Below, in pieces: positions 60,573 to 60,956 of a DNA stretch of 60,956 nucleotides (position 1 is its first letter; each line of letters begins with the position of its first letter). Below the pieces are notes generated by a model. It saw only the letters and a program-made list of their open reading frames with translations. It did not search any database and was not told where the DNA came from. The DNA is taken from the NCBI GenBank assembly GCA_016861165.1, contig BOKV01000023.1:1-60956 (forward strand), given 5' to 3'. Made by a program: the position numbers and the translations under genes. Source of the DNA: Alphaproteobacteria bacterium (lineage in GTDB: Bacteria > Pseudomonadota > Alphaproteobacteria > Rhizobiales > Rhizobiaceae).

Positions 60573-60956
60573 TCAGGAAGCGCGGGCGAGGTCGGGCTCT
60601 CCGGTCGCCGCCGCCGCCTTCGGCCGCAGGCCGAGCAGGTGGCAGATGGCGAACACCAGATCGGCGCGGTTCATCGTGTAGAAATGGAAATCGGTCACTC
60701 CGCGCTCGATCAGGTCGGTGACCTGCTCGGCGGCGACGGCGGAAGCGACCAGCGCGCGGGTCTGCGGGTCGCCGTCGAGACCGTCGAAGCGCTCGGCCAG
60801 CCAGGCCGGCACATGAGCGCCGCAGCGGCGGGCGAAATTGGAGACCTTGTTGAAGTCGTGCACCGGCAGAATGCCCGGCACGATCGGGATGTAGATGCCG
60901 GCGCGGCGCACGCGCTCGACATAGGCCTCATAGGTGTCGTTGTCGAAGAAGAACTG
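60573..60956 (-). CDS. metF: 5,10-Methylenetetrahydrofolate reductase MetF (5' part beyond window)
   Basis: MetF reduces methylene-THF to methyl-THF, the methyl donor for methionine synthase (which may itself use B12). The visible 127 codons form the C-terminal third, beginning QFFFDNDTYEAYVERVRRAG. IPIVPGILPVHDFNKVSNFA and GVTDFHFYTMNRADLVFAIC follow, both strongly conserved. The start lies past the window's right edge. The terminator at 60526 follows its stop by about 20 bases. Confidence 0.95.
   Translation of the reverse strand, partial: QFFFDNDTYEAYVERVRRAGIYIPIVPGILPVHDFNKVSNFARRCGAHVPAWLAERFDGLDGDPQTRALVASAVAAEQVTDLIERGVTDFHFYTMNRADLVFAICHLLGLRPKAAAATGEPDLARAS

Overview
The window is about 61 kb of very GC-rich DNA (roughly 68-70% by eye). 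It comes from an alphaproteobacterium, most likely of the order Hyphomicrobiales (Rhizobiales). The clues are an alphaproteobacterial cob gene set, a Cpa/Tad pilus locus with cpaE next to cpaF, frequent ATGA/GTGA stop-start overlaps, and several alphaproteobacterial DUF families. I cannot name the family or genus. I saw no rRNA, tRNA, CRISPR array, insertion sequence or phage genes.

Region 1 (1-30.6 kb) is mainly a cobalamin (vitamin B12) island. It opens with the 3' part of cobQ. A clear cobalamin riboswitch (about 1365-1580) follows, leading the operon cbtB-cbtA-cobU-cobW-cobN-cobO, which covers cobalt uptake, cobalt insertion and adenosylation. That operon runs into a single-domain EamA transporter and a DadA-like oxidoreductase. 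An accessory patch (10.2-14.2 kb) separates this from the second cob block. It holds a tandem pair of small secreted proteins, one of them decayed, then VOC, AraC, TerB-like, DUF6644 and DUF6152 genes. The second block is DUF6732-cbiX-cobH-cobL-cobI-(29-codon ORF)-cbiG/cobJ fusion-(TumE-like toxin-antitoxin pair)-cobM on the plus strand. It continues with cobK and cbiD on minus, cobA-cobB-cobD-cbiB on plus, and phosphatase-cobS-cobT on minus. Together these cover most of the route from uroporphyrinogen III to cobalamin. The set mixes 'aerobic' genes (cobN, cobK) with 'anaerobic-type' genes (cbiX, cbiD, a cbiG domain). No cobG/cobZ, cobF or cobST chelatase partners lie in the window.

Region 2 (30.7-41.5 kb, minus strand) is a Tad/Flp pilus locus transcribed in the order cpaB-cpaC-small lipoprotein-cpaE-cpaF-tadB-tadC-tadD. 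A TadG-like von Willebrand factor protein lies downstream, beyond a gap of about 0.7 kb. Pilin, prepilin peptidase and tadE/F are not present here.

Region 3 (41.5-61 kb) is mixed: an alpha/beta hydrolase, a membrane TerB protein, PAP2 and EttA. Next comes a lower-GC restriction-modification pair (BglII/BstYI-like nuclease plus MT-A70 methyltransferase), then GNAT and host-attachment proteins. A run of four genes follows that may form an envelope-signalling module: a CHASE2-adenylate cyclase, a secreted FecR-like protein, a DUF898 membrane protein and an M48 protease with a C-terminal frameshift. A TacA-TacT toxin-antitoxin pair, a peroxidase-like protein, a MOSC protein, a DUF1326-DUF2182 pair and a DMT transporter come after that. 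The window ends with a self-contained small gene (promoter, 27-residue membrane peptide, terminator) facing the 3' end of metF.
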